33,413 nt of DNA from CAZGVW01 sp964529265. GTDB lineage: Bacteria; Planctomycetota; Phycisphaerae; Phycisphaerales; UBA1924. The stretch is from assembly GCA_964529265.1 (NCBI GenBank), contig CAZGVW010000273.1, positions 1 through 33,413 of the forward strand. The letters run 5' to 3'. The position numbers and the translations under genes were made by a program. The notes under the pieces are model-generated. The model searched no databases and was not told the DNA's origin. It saw only the letters and a program-made list of their open reading frames with translations. Of the stretch, positions 24,134 through 31,625 are shown piece after piece (position 1 is the stretch's first letter; each line of letters begins with the position of its first letter).

Positions 24134-25021
24134 TCATCTCGTTCGTACGGCCAGAAAGTCGGCCAGTTCGCGGAGCGGCAGCGCCCGTTCGCCCAGCGGC
24201 GCGATCGCCTTCAGCGCCTCCCCGCGCAGGCGATCCACTTCGCGCTTGGAAACCTCCACACCCCACACGCGGGGATACGTCATCTTGCCCGCGTCGTGGT
24301 CCTTGTTCGTGCGCTTGCCGGTGTGCTCGGCCGTCTGCTCGATATCGAGCAGGTCGTCCACGATCTGGAACATGAGGCCGAGCGATTCGCCGAACACCGT
24401 GAGCGCCCGCAGCGCCGGTTCATCCGCGCCGCCGCAGATGCCGCCCATGCGGCACGCGGAGCGCATGAGCGCGCCGGTCTTGTTCTCGTGAATCATCTTC
24501 AGCCGCGCGGGATCGTCCAAGCCTGGCGGCAATCCGCCCAGCGTGTCGTACACCTGCCCGGCGATCATCGCGGTGGTTCCCGCGGCCAGTTCCCGGCACA
24601 GGTCCGCCGCGACGGGGTTCGTCTCCTCCGATTCGACCACGATCTGGAACGCCAGGCTCATCATCGCGTCGCCCGCGAGGATCGCCATCGCTTCGCCGAA
24701 CTCGACGTGCACCGTGGGCAAGCCGCGGCGGAGGTCGTCGTCATCCATCGCGGGCAGATCGTCGTGCACGAGGCTGAAGGCGTGGATGAGTTCGATCGCC
24801 ATTGCCGCGGGCAGCGCGGCTTCCACGGTCCCGCCCACCGCCCGGCACGCCTGGATGAGCAGCACGGGCCGCCCCCGCTTCCCGCCCGCCAGCAGGCCGT
24901 GGGCCACGGCGTCCCGAAGGTTGCCCGGCAGCGGGGCGCCCCGCAGACGGCCGTTCATGTAGGCGTCGATCGTCTCGACGAACTCCGTCAGGGCCCGCGG
25001 CGGTTCGATAGGCGGCGTCAT
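24134..25021 (-). CDS. ispA: Polyprenyl (farnesyl/geranylgeranyl) diphosphate synthase
   Basis: This trans-prenyltransferase condenses IPP with allylic diphosphates. It has 295 residues, like IspA. The all-helical fold has the first Asp-rich motif HDDLPAMDDDDLRRG (Asp87, Asp88, Asp93) and the second motif FQIVDDLLDI. GGKRGRP and a Lys-rich IPP site (HENKTG) are also present. The start at 25021 is chosen because AGGAGG lies 8 bases upstream; a start at 25093 would add 24 residues without homology. It is followed by dxs and nadK in the conserved isoprenoid order. Chain length (C15 or C20) cannot be read safely; the two residues between the first Asp pair and the rest follow the usual bacterial FPP-synthase pattern. 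Confidence 0.94.
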   Translation of the reverse strand: MTPPIEPPRALTEFVETIDAYMNGRLRGAPLPGNLRDAVAHGLLAGGKRGRPVLLIQACRAVGGTVEAALPAAMAIELIHAFSLVHDDLPAMDDDDLRRGLPTVHVEFGEAMAILAGDAMMSLAFQIVVESEETNPVAADLCRELAAGTTAMIAGQVYDTLGGLPPGLDDPARLKMIHENKTGALMRSACRMGGICGGADEPALRALTVFGESLGLMFQIVDDLLDIEQTAEHTGKRTNKDHDAGKMTYPRVWGVEVSKREVDRLRGEALKAIAPLGERALPLRELADFLAVRTR

Positions 25022-25207
25022 GACCGCGGCCTCCTGCTGCGCGGCAGGGGAGACTTCGACCGGCGCCCGGTGCGTGGCTTGGTGCATCGACACGGGGGGA
25101 AAGTGTAGGGAAGGGGCATCAGGGGCGCCGCGGGCCCTGCGGCGGACCGACTGGACCGCGCGCCAAGCACATGCCGCTCTTCGATGCGGGCGAGCACCGA
25201 CGGCCGC

Positions 25208-25861
25208 TCACGTCGCGATCTGGTGCATTTCCTTGTACTGCCGGAGGTTCTCCTCCGAAGCGAAGTACCGCGTCTGTCCCTTGTGCTCCAGCGTCGCCGC
25301 GGCGTCGGCCCGCAGGAATCGGGCGTGGGTGATCGGGTCCTCGACCATGGCGCGCCGGAGGTAGAGTTCGTTGTCCTGCACACTGAGGTACGCCTTGACG
25401 CAGGAGATCAGGCAATCGTCGATCCAGGCGCCGATGGCGTCGTGGTTGATCCTGTCAAGCGGCATTTCGAGACGGGCGTGGCGCTCGTACTCGAAGTACA
25501 TCGGGACGATCAGGAGGTCGTAGTCGAGCACGAGCCCCGTGACGTCCGAGTTGGCCGACGCCGTGAGCCTGAGCGTGATGCCGGCGAGGTCCGTGAGGAA
25601 CTCCATCTTCGCCTCGCGCTGCGAGGGTGTGACCGACGGCGTGACCTTGATGTGCTCGCCGAACTGCTTCGCGAACTCCTCCAGCCGCGGGCGCCAGACT
25701 GCTCGCAGATCGTCGCACACTCGCGCGAACTGCGCCAGGCGCTGCTCGCGCTCGTCCGCCTCCTTGTGGCGGGTCTGCTCCGCCTGCTCGGCGCGCTGGG
25801 CGCGGGCATCGAACTCCGCCTTGATGCGCTGGGTGAGGGACGCTGCCCCGGGCTTTGCCAT
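25208..25861 (-). CDS. Hypothetical protein with coiled-coil N-terminus and YHS-like C-terminus
   Basis: This is a 217-residue soluble protein. Residues 1-60 are charged and probably coiled-coil (KEADEREQRLAQFARVC). A central mixed domain has the hydrophobic strand VTGLVLDYDLLIVPMYF. The last 45 residues (DPITHARF, then TLEHKGQTRYFASEENLRQY) resemble the YHS metal-binding motif pattern, but the Cys residues of YHS are replaced, so metal binding is unlikely. I do not recognise the central domain. AGGAG lies 7 bases before the ATG at 25861. It sits between sulP and ispA with gaps of about 110 bases (to sulP) and 190 bases (to the chosen ispA start), all on the minus strand. Confidence 0.78.
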   Translation of the reverse strand: MAKPGAASLTQRIKAEFDARAQRAEQAEQTRHKEADEREQRLAQFARVCDDLRAVWRPRLEEFAKQFGEHIKVTPSVTPSQREAKMEFLTDLAGITLRLTASANSDVTGLVLDYDLLIVPMYFEYERHARLEMPLDRINHDAIGAWIDDCLISCVKAYLSVQDNELYLRRAMVEDPITHARFLRADAAATLEHKGQTRYFASEENLRQYKEMHQIAT

Positions 25862-25975
25862 GACGGTGCTCCTGCGCGCGTGCGCGATTGCGGGCTTCTT
25901 CCTCCGGGACAGTGTACCGGTTGCGGGAAGCGAGCCGCAACGACAAAACTGCGACCACCGACCCCCGCGCCCGCT

Positions 25976-27697
25976 TTACCCGCCCGAACGGGGTTCGGCT
26001 TCCATCCGCAGCGCCTCGACAGCATCCGCCACCGAGGTGAAGCGATCGATGCGGCCGATGCGCTCCTCCAGCCCCTCCAGCCTCAACTTGTCACGCACGG
26101 AGGACCTCGCCTCCACGATCCGAAGCCTCGCGCCCACCGTGCGCAGCTCCTCATCCAGGCTCTTGAGCATTTCCGCGCCCGCCAGGTCCACGTGCGGGGC
26201 AGCGGAGAGGTCGCACAGCACCGTGGTTGGAGGCGGCGTCGTCTCTCGCGCGCGCTCGAGCACCGAATCGCGAACGTGATCGGCGTTGAAATAGAGCAGG
26301 CTGGACTCCGGCCGGAAGATGAGGACATCGGCCGGCTCGATGTTGTCCGGGTGGCGCTCCAGGTCGGAATATCTGCGTGCGCCGGGAATCTGACCCAGAA
26401 ACGCGACGTGGGGGCGCGAGGCGCGGCGGATGAGCAGCAGCATCGAAATAATCGCGCCGATGAGCACGCCCCGCAGAAGCCCGGACATGAGCACCCCGGC
26501 CAGCGCCACGGAGGCGATGAGCAGTTCCTGCCTGTCGGTCCGCCACAGGCGCCGGAGCGCGGCGACGTCCACGAGCCCCAGCACGGCCATGAACACAATC
26601 GCCGCGAGCACCGGCTGCGGCAGGTTGCGCAGCATGCCGGAAAGGAACAAGGTGACAATCAGAATGAGCGCCGCGGCCATCGCGCCCGAAGCGGGCGTGC
26701 GGGCGCCGGCGCCCTCGTTCACCAGCGACTGCGACATGCCGCCGCTGACCGGAAAGCCGCGGCCGAGCCCCGCCGCCAGGTTCGCGCCGGCGAGCGCGAG
26801 GAACTCGCGATTGGCGTTCAACCGGCCGCCGTGCTTGGAGGCGAACATCCTGCCGATCGCGGCGGTCTCCACCGCGCCCAGCAGAAAACACGCCATGGCG
26901 AGGGGAAGGAGGCGGTTCAGGTCCGACCACGCCACGTCCGGAAGCCCGACCGGCGGAAGCCCCTGCGGAACTTCGCCGAGCATCTTGACGCCGCGGGCCT
27001 CCAGGCCGGCGGCGCTCGCGGCGATGATCCCGCCGATGACGACGAACAGCGCCACGGGCCTGTTCTTCAGCAGCGCCTTGCCGAGCAGCAGAACGCCGAG
27101 CGCCGCGGCGCCCACGGCGAGCGACATGCGATTCGTCTCGCCGAGATGCCCGAAGAAATGCCGCGCGCACTCCCCGAAGTTCCCGTGCGCCGGCGTCATA
27201 CCGAAGAGCTTGGGCAGTTGCGTGCCCGCGAGCGTGAGCGCGACGCCGGCTTTGAACCCGATGAGCACGGTTTCCGAGACGAAGTTGACGAGTGATCCCG
27301 CTCGAATGAGCCACGCCGCGAGCGCGAGCGCGGCGACCATCAGCGCCGTGCAGGCGGCGAGCGCGGCGAACCGTGTCGAATCCCCCTCGGCGAGGTTGCC
27401 GAGCGTCGTCCCCACCAGGAGTGAGATCGCGGACGTCACCGTGACGGCCGTGTGACGCGAACTGCACAGCAGCCAGAACACCAGGCCGGCGAACATGCAG
27501 GAATAGAGGCCCGCCTCAGGCGGAAGCCCGGCGAGGGACGCATCGCCGATCCCGGCGGGTATCATGTACGCGGCCAGCGTGAGGCCGGCGACGGCGTCGG
27601 CGCGGAGCGTCGCCGGGCGATACCCGCGCATCCATGGCGGCGGCCAGCCGCGCCGGGATTCGGTTGTCCGCCGAGCGCCTTGAGCGTCCGCGCTCAT
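25976..27697 (-). CDS. SulP-family anion transporter with STAS domain
   Basis: This is a 573-residue inner-membrane protein of the SLC26/SulP family. The N-terminal family signature is AVAGLTLAAYMIPAGIGDAS, followed by about 10-12 helices to residue 420. A cytosolic STAS domain (about 440-565) contains the loop DLSAAPHVDLAGAEML. The position where phosphorylated Ser occurs in anti-sigma antagonists is occupied by Asp-Leu, as is usual in transporters. Substrates of the family include sulfate, bicarbonate and dicarboxylates; none can be assigned. The start ATG overlaps the stop of the upstream amidotransferase gene by 4 bases (ATGA), so it is translationally coupled and needs no ribosome site of its own. 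Confidence 0.94.
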   Translation of the reverse strand: MSADAQGARRTTESRRGWPPPWMRGYRPATLRADAVAGLTLAAYMIPAGIGDASLAGLPPEAGLYSCMFAGLVFWLLCSSRHTAVTVTSAISLLVGTTLGNLAEGDSTRFAALAACTALMVAALALAAWLIRAGSLVNFVSETVLIGFKAGVALTLAGTQLPKLFGMTPAHGNFGECARHFFGHLGETNRMSLAVGAAALGVLLLGKALLKNRPVALFVVIGGIIAASAAGLEARGVKMLGEVPQGLPPVGLPDVAWSDLNRLLPLAMACFLLGAVETAAIGRMFASKHGGRLNANREFLALAGANLAAGLGRGFPVSGGMSQSLVNEGAGARTPASGAMAAALILIVTLFLSGMLRNLPQPVLAAIVFMAVLGLVDVAALRRLWRTDRQELLIASVALAGVLMSGLLRGVLIGAIISMLLLIRRASRPHVAFLGQIPGARRYSDLERHPDNIEPADVLIFRPESSLLYFNADHVRDSVLERARETTPPPTTVLCDLSAAPHVDLAGAEMLKSLDEELRTVGARLRIVEARSSVRDKLRLEGLEERIGRIDRFTSVADAVEALRMEAEPRSGG

Positions 27698-28569
27698 GTG
27701 GCGGTTCGCCGCGGCGGCGCGCTCCCGGCGCCAGGGCTCGATTCCGCGGGGATCGTCGGCCGGAACGGGCGAACCTCAATCTCGCCCGCTCGAACTCGCA
27801 CGAAGGAGCCCTCCGGGACAGCGACCCACGCCTTCCGCGCATCGCCTGTCGGCTCCGACGCGATGAGCCGCGTCGTGGGCGAGAACCTGCCCCTGAGATC
27901 GGGGTTCAGGCGGTAGACGTCCTCCACGTCGCGCGTGTGGAAGAGCGTCGGCGCCTTGCCGTCGCTGGCGTAGCGCACCGCGTAGAAGGTCTCGCCGTCG
28001 GTGAGGCCCAGCGTCATCCAGAGCGTCTCAGGAACACCGTGCGCGCGGGCCACGCTTTCGACGAACCCCGCCATGCGCGAGAGCGCGGCTTCAGGGTCCT
28101 GCTCCAGCCCGAGGGTGAGGGCGAGATAGAACATCACCTCCGAATCGGTGGTGCCGAGGATGTCGGGGAAGAGTTCGTCCGCCACGGCTTCCACCAGCCG
28201 CTTGCGGAACTTCTCGATGCCGTGAATCTCGCCGTTGTGCACGAAGAGCCAGTTCCCGCGCCGGAACGGATGGCAGTTGGTCTCCTGCACGGTCGCGTGC
28301 GACGTCGCGCGCACGTGCGCCACGATCAGCCTCGCATCGATCTGCGCGGCGAGGTCGCGGAGATTGAAATCGTTCCACGCGGGGCGGATGCTGCGGTAGA
28401 GCCCGGGAGTGGGGCGGGCGCCGTACCAGCCGACCCCGAAACCGTCGCCGTTCGTCGGCGTCTCCGCCGACTTCGAACTCAGGCTCTGATCGATGAGCGA
28501 GTGCTTCGGTTTGAACAGCAGATCCTCGATGGGGATCGGGCTTCCGTCGTACGCCAGCCATCGGCACAT
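27694..28569 (-). CDS. Class II glutamine amidotransferase (YafJ/EgtC-like)
   Basis: This 291-residue Ntn-type glutaminase-fold protein starts MCRWLAY, so removal of Met exposes the catalytic Cys. Other active-site elements are NGDGFGVGWYG (40-50), VAHVRATSH (83-91) and the oxyanion motif FVHNGEIHG (109-117). This start is preferred over an ATG at 28590 because Cys2 must be N-terminal and GGAGG lies 6 bases upstream of 28569. No synthetase domain is fused, so the acceptor is unknown. The ergothioneine gene EgtC is related, but no egtB or egtD is nearby. It is 30 bases after ppk2 and overlaps sulP by 4 bases. Confidence 0.93.
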   Translation of the reverse strand: MCRWLAYDGSPIPIEDLLFKPKHSLIDQSLSSKSAETPTNGDGFGVGWYGARPTPGLYRSIRPAWNDFNLRDLAAQIDARLIVAHVRATSHATVQETNCHPFRRGNWLFVHNGEIHGIEKFRKRLVEAVADELFPDILGTTDSEVMFYLALTLGLEQDPEAALSRMAGFVESVARAHGVPETLWMTLGLTDGETFYAVRYASDGKAPTLFHTRDVEDVYRLNPDLRGRFSPTTRLIASEPTGDARKAWVAVPEGSFVRVRAGEIEVRPFRPTIPAESSPGAGSAPPRRTAT

Positions 28570-28599
28570 AAAACCCTCCGGTTCGCTCACGCACAGGGT

Positions 28600-29409
28600 T
28601 CAGTAGACCTCAGGCACAAAAGCCCGCGTTTCGAGCGTCGCCTGGTCGTCGTACGCGCCCTTCTTCGAGCGCTCCGGCAGATCCACCTTCTTGCGCGGAA
28701 CGCGCTCATAGGGGACCGAATCGAGAATGTGGCGGATGCAGTTGAGCCGAGCCCGCTTCTTGTCGTCGGAGCGCAGGATGCGCCACGGCGCGTGCTCGGT
28801 GTCCGTGGCGTCGAGCATCATGTCGCGGGCGCGGGAATAGTCGTACCAGCGGCTGCGCGAGGGAAGATCCATCGGGCTCAGTTTCCACTGCCGCAGCGGG
28901 TCGTCGATGCGCGCTTCGAACCGCCGCTTCTGCTCCTTGTCGCTCACCTCCAGCCAGATCTTGAGCAGCGTGATCCCGCCGTCCACGATGTACTTCTCGA
29001 CCTCGGGGCAGAGTTCGAGAAACCGCTTGTGCTGCTTCTCCGTGCAGAAGCCCATGACATACTCGACGCCGGCCCGGTTGTACCAGGAGCGATCGAAGAT
29101 CACGACCTCCCCCGCCGCGGGGAAGTGCGCCATGTAGCGCTGGAGGTACATCTGCGATTTCTCGCGGTCCGACGGCGCCGGCAGCGCGACCACCCGGAAC
29201 ACGCGCGGGCTCACACGCTCCGAGATCGCCCTGATGACGCCGCCCTTCCCCGCCGCGTCGCGCCCCTCGAACACGATGATGACCCGCTGGCCCGCGTGCT
29301 TCACCCACTCCTGCAGGTGGCACAGTTCCGCCTGGAGCTTGCGCAGCTCTTTGTCGTACGCCTTTCGCTTGAGGCGATTGGCTTCACTGTTGTCGTCGGA
29401 CTTGGGCAT
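28600..29409 (-). CDS. ppk2: Polyphosphate kinase 2 (PPK2)
   Basis: The enzyme transfers phosphate between polyphosphate and nucleotides, mostly making NTP or NDP from polyP. This single-domain 269-residue protein has Walker A FEGRDAAGKGG (47-57) and Walker B VVIFDRSWYNRAGVE (Asp105). The lid region is ALPAPSDREKSQMYLQRY, and PWRILRSDDKKRARLNCIRH is typical of the C-terminus. The start at 29409 fits the family N-terminus (MPKSDDNSEANRLKRKAYDK). The extension to 29550 contains only linker-like residues. It is first in a minus-strand group with the amidotransferase and sulP, and is divergent from the ExbB-type gene. The PPK2 subclass (I or III) cannot be fixed by eye. Confidence 0.95.
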   Translation of the reverse strand: MPKSDDNSEANRLKRKAYDKELRKLQAELCHLQEWVKHAGQRVIIVFEGRDAAGKGGVIRAISERVSPRVFRVVALPAPSDREKSQMYLQRYMAHFPAAGEVVIFDRSWYNRAGVEYVMGFCTEKQHKRFLELCPEVEKYIVDGGITLLKIWLEVSDKEQKRRFEARIDDPLRQWKLSPMDLPSRSRWYDYSRARDMMLDATDTEHAPWRILRSDDKKRARLNCIRHILDSVPYERVPRKKVDLPERSKKGAYDDQATLETRAFVPEVY

Positions 29410-29521
29410 TGGCTCGAGGCCTCGAACGGAGCAGCACCGCATCCTACCCGCAATCTCGCCGCCGCCCGGAAACGCCCCCGTCGGCCGGTCATCTCCGTTC
29501 TTCTCACCCTGTGGTCCGCGT

Positions 29522-29570
29522 TCCCCCACATTCCACCTACCACCTGCCACATTCCCTCCCGCTCCTCCCC
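29522..29570. repeat. Heptamer-type C-rich tract upstream of the ExbB-type gene
   Basis: The units CCACCTA, CCACCTG and CCACATT lie in a run of C/T-rich sequence. It is a decayed relative of the heptamer repeats at 981, 3190 and 33114. It lies in the ppk2-exbB divergent gap. Confidence 0.45.
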
Positions 29571-29590
29571 ATCGCCCTTTGCCTCCGCCA

Positions 29591-29596
29591 TATCAT
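29591..29596 (+). promoter_or_regulatory. TATCAT -10-like box, leaderless ExbB-type gene candidate
   Basis: TATCAT ends 7 bases before the ATG at 29604. The intervening bases are C-rich and no Shine-Dalgarno sequence is present. Confidence 0.4.
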
Positions 29597-29603
29597 CCGC
29601 CCC

Positions 29604-30332
29604 ATGCTCTCCGCCGCGTTCCAGACCGCCAGAGACGTCTTCGCCGCGGGCGGAGTGGTCATGTGGCCGCTCCTCCTGCTCAGCGTCGTCTCGGTGGCGA
29701 TCTCCCTCGAGCGCGCGATGTTCTGGATCGGCATGAGCCGCGGCAGCCGGCGCGCCTGGCTGGCGCGCCTGGCCGACCGCCTCCGCCACGGCGATGAGCC
29801 CGGCGCTCGCGCCGTCATCGGCCGCGACGATTCCATCTATTCCCGCATCGCCCTCGGCCTCATCGAGCGCGGCGCCTCCGAAGCCGCCACCATCGAACTC
29901 ACCGAGGCCAATCGCCGCCCCATCGAGCGCTTCTCCGCCACGCTCTCGACCATCATCACCGCCGCGCCCCTGCTCGGCATCCTTGGCACGGTGACGGGCA
30001 TCATCGAGAGCTTCCGCCTCATCGGCGGCGGATCGGCCGCGGCCGGCGGCGCCGCCTCGCCCGGCTCATCCGTCATCAGCGATCCCACCGCCGTCGCCGG
30101 CGGCATCGCCGAGGCGCTCATCACCACCGCCGCGGGCCTCACCGTGGCGATGCTCACGCTCTTTCCCTATGCCTGGCTCCGCGTCGCGGCCGATCGCTGC
30201 CTCGGCCGGATCGAAGCCCTCTCCGCCGCGGCAATCCAGGGTGCTTCACACCGCGCGGCGGAGCGCCCCTCGCCCGCCCGCGGAGAAAACGCCCCCCGCC
30301 CACTTGCCGCGGCCGGCGCGAGCGCGCACTGA
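29604..30332 (+). CDS. MotA/TolQ/ExbB-type proton channel protein
   Basis: This 242-residue inner-membrane protein belongs to the family that powers outer-membrane or motor processes with the proton gradient. It has three transmembrane helices: VVMWPLLLLSVVSVAISLER near the N-terminus, TIITAAPLLGILGTVTGIIE in the middle (the TolQ/ExbB signature with the Gly-rich LLGILGTVTGI), and ALITTAAGLTVAMLTLFPYA. A Pro/Ala tail ends it. The ATG at 29604 starts just before the first helix. Its usual partner ExbD/TolR is not in this window: the next gene is convergent. The gap to that gene is only 49 bases. Confidence 0.92.
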   Translation: MLSAAFQTARDVFAAGGVVMWPLLLLSVVSVAISLERAMFWIGMSRGSRRAWLARLADRLRHGDEPGARAVIGRDDSIYSRIALGLIERGASEAATIELTEANRRPIERFSATLSTIITAAPLLGILGTVTGIIESFRLIGGGSAAAGGAASPGSSVISDPTAVAGGIAEALITTAAGLTVAMLTLFPYAWLRVAADRCLGRIEALSAAAIQGASHRAAERPSPARGENAPRPLAAAGASAH

Positions 30333-30368
30333 CACCCCGCGGCTGCCGGCCCGCGAAGCGATCATCCA

Positions 30369-30382
30369 AATCAGCCCTGATT
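30369..30382. terminator. Small palindrome between the convergent exbB and RRM genes
   Basis: AATCAG (30369-30374) and CTGATT (30377-30382) pair perfectly with a 2-base gap, touching the RRM stop codon. It is preceded by a weak GC stem at 30338-30355. Termination is only a possibility. Confidence 0.25.
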
Positions 30383-30726
30383 CACCAGCCGCCGCGCCGG
30401 CCGCCACCGCCGCCGCCACCGCCGTAGCCGCCGCCGCCGCCACGACCGCCGCCGTAGCCGCCACCGCCACCGCCGCCACGCTCCTGACGCGGACGCGCCT
30501 CGTTCACCGTCAGGGCCCGGCCGTTCATGTCTCTGCCGTTGACCTCCTCGATCGCCCGTCTCGCGGCGTCGGCGTCCGGCATCTCCACGAACCCGAAGCC
30601 GCGGGAGCGGCCCGTCTCGCGATCGATGATCAACTGCGTTCCGTCAACTGCGCCGTATTCCTCGAACATGGCGCGCAGATCAGCCTCCGTTGTGCTGAAC
30701 GGCAGATTCCCGACGTAGATGTTCAT
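30382..30726 (-). CDS. RRM-domain RNA-binding protein with Gly-rich tail
   Basis: This 114-residue protein contains a single RNA recognition motif. RNP2 is IYVGNL (residues 3-8) and RNP1 is RGFGFVEM (43-50), with aromatic residues in place for RNA stacking. The fold ends near residue 80 and is followed by an Arg/Gly/Tyr-rich disordered tail. This architecture is typical of bacterial (cyanobacterial, planctomycete) glycine-rich RBPs linked to cold or stress RNA handling. The ATG at 30726 gives the canonical MNIYVGNLPFSTTE. Its leader of about 127 bases (from the TATACT promoter) is long and may be regulatory. It is convergent with exbB. Confidence 0.93.
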   Translation of the reverse strand: MNIYVGNLPFSTTEADLRAMFEEYGAVDGTQLIIDRETGRSRGFGFVEMPDADAARRAIEEVNGRDMNGRALTVNEARPRQERGGGGGGGYGGGRGGGGGYGGGGGGGGRRGGW

Positions 30727-30859
30727 CTTCTGTCCACGATCCTGACCCGAGCATCTTGCGTGTTGTCCACTGGCTCCCAGGGAGACGCTCGGGCGCTCGT
30801 GCTTGCGTCGGCCCGTGGTGAACCGCCTGCGCGGGCGACCCGGCCCGCGGGACCGGGGC

Positions 30860-30865
30860 AGTATA
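30860..30865 (-). promoter_or_regulatory. TATACT -10 box, promoter of the RRM gene
   Basis: TATACT on the minus strand is a five-of-six match to TATAAT. A poor -35 (CGGTTG, 16 bases upstream) is the best found. The start would be near 30853. It lies in the 245-base gap after ptsN. Confidence 0.45.
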
Positions 30866-30971
30866 CCCATCTTCATCCGAACAACCGCCCGCCGATGGGG
30901 GCTGCCCGGACCGGGGGCGCGGCTCAGCATCCGGATTTCGAGGTCTGCTTTGGCTTGTCGAACCGGGGGGC

Positions 30972-31439
30972 CTACGACGCCACCGATTGCTCCTGCTCCT
31001 GGAGCATCTCGTAGATCTCGTCCGGCGACGTCGCGTTGTAGATCCGCTCGCGGAAATCCTCGCGACCCATGAGCCGGCTGATCCGCGCCAACGCCTGGAT
31101 GTGGTCGCTCGTCTTGTCCAGCGGGCTCGCCAGCAGCACCACCAGCCTCACCGGCTTCTGATCGATCGAGTTGAAGTCGATCGGCGCCGCGGGCTTGCCG
31201 ACCGCCAGCGCCAGACGGTTGATCCCGCTCGATTTCCCGTGCGGAATCGCCAGCCCGTGCCCGATCCCCGTCGTCCGGGTCTGCTCGCGGCTCCACACCG
31301 CGTCCTTCAGCGCCTTGGGGTCGCTCACGCGCCCGCACGCCGCCAGCACATCCACCAGCTCTTCGATCACGCCCTTCTTGTCCGTCGCCTTCAGCGGCGC
31401 CTTGATGCAATCCGGCGTGATGATGTCCAGCAGCGTCAT
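30972..31439 (-). CDS. PTS IIA-type protein (PtsN / fructose IIA-like)
   Basis: This 155-residue cytosolic phosphocarrier domain has the EIIA-Ntr/Fru fold. The phosphorylated His is His67 in GIGHGLAIPHG, and the C-terminal helix KTSDHIQALARISRLM is typical. No IIB or IIC domain is fused or nearby, so a regulatory PtsN-like role is more likely than sugar uptake. Cognate HPr and EI-Ntr are not in the window. The ATG at 31439 has GAGG 8 bases upstream and starts MTLLDIITPDCI; an upstream ATG at 31478 is less likely. It lies between rsmB and the RRM gene on the same strand. Confidence 0.92.
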   Translation of the reverse strand: MTLLDIITPDCIKAPLKATDKKGVIEELVDVLAACGRVSDPKALKDAVWSREQTRTTGIGHGLAIPHGKSSGINRLALAVGKPAAPIDFNSIDQKPVRLVVLLASPLDKTSDHIQALARISRLMGREDFRERIYNATSPDEIYEMLQEQEQSVAS

Positions 31440-31560
31440 GGCGCGAACCTCGGGCATGGGAGCAATCCGGAACGACAACGCGCCGGCGATTCGGCCGCGG
31501 GCGCTCTCTTCTCATCGGCCGACCGAAGGGGTCAGGATGGTACCGCCCCCGAAGGATCGG

Positions 31561-31614
31561 GGAAAGAACCCGCCCGGGGCGTTCTTTCCGGCCCTCAAGG
31601 GGCTTTTCGGCCGG
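31561..31614. terminator. Tandem hairpins after rsmB
   Basis: GGAAAGAAC (31561-31569) pairs with GTTCTTTCC (31581-31589). CCGGCC (31588-31593) pairs with GGCCGG (31609-31614). The second stem starts 12 bases beyond the rsmB stop. No T-run follows on the minus strand, so it may be a rho-dependent end or a stabiliser rather than an intrinsic terminator. The two stems overlap by two bases and may compete. Confidence 0.4.
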
Positions 31615-31625
31615 ATTCGCCTCCC

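Noticed and set aside
21933..24491. 852-codon plus-strand open frame opposite dxs and ispA
   Set aside because: The frame spans two intact enzymes on the other strand and has no recognisable domain.
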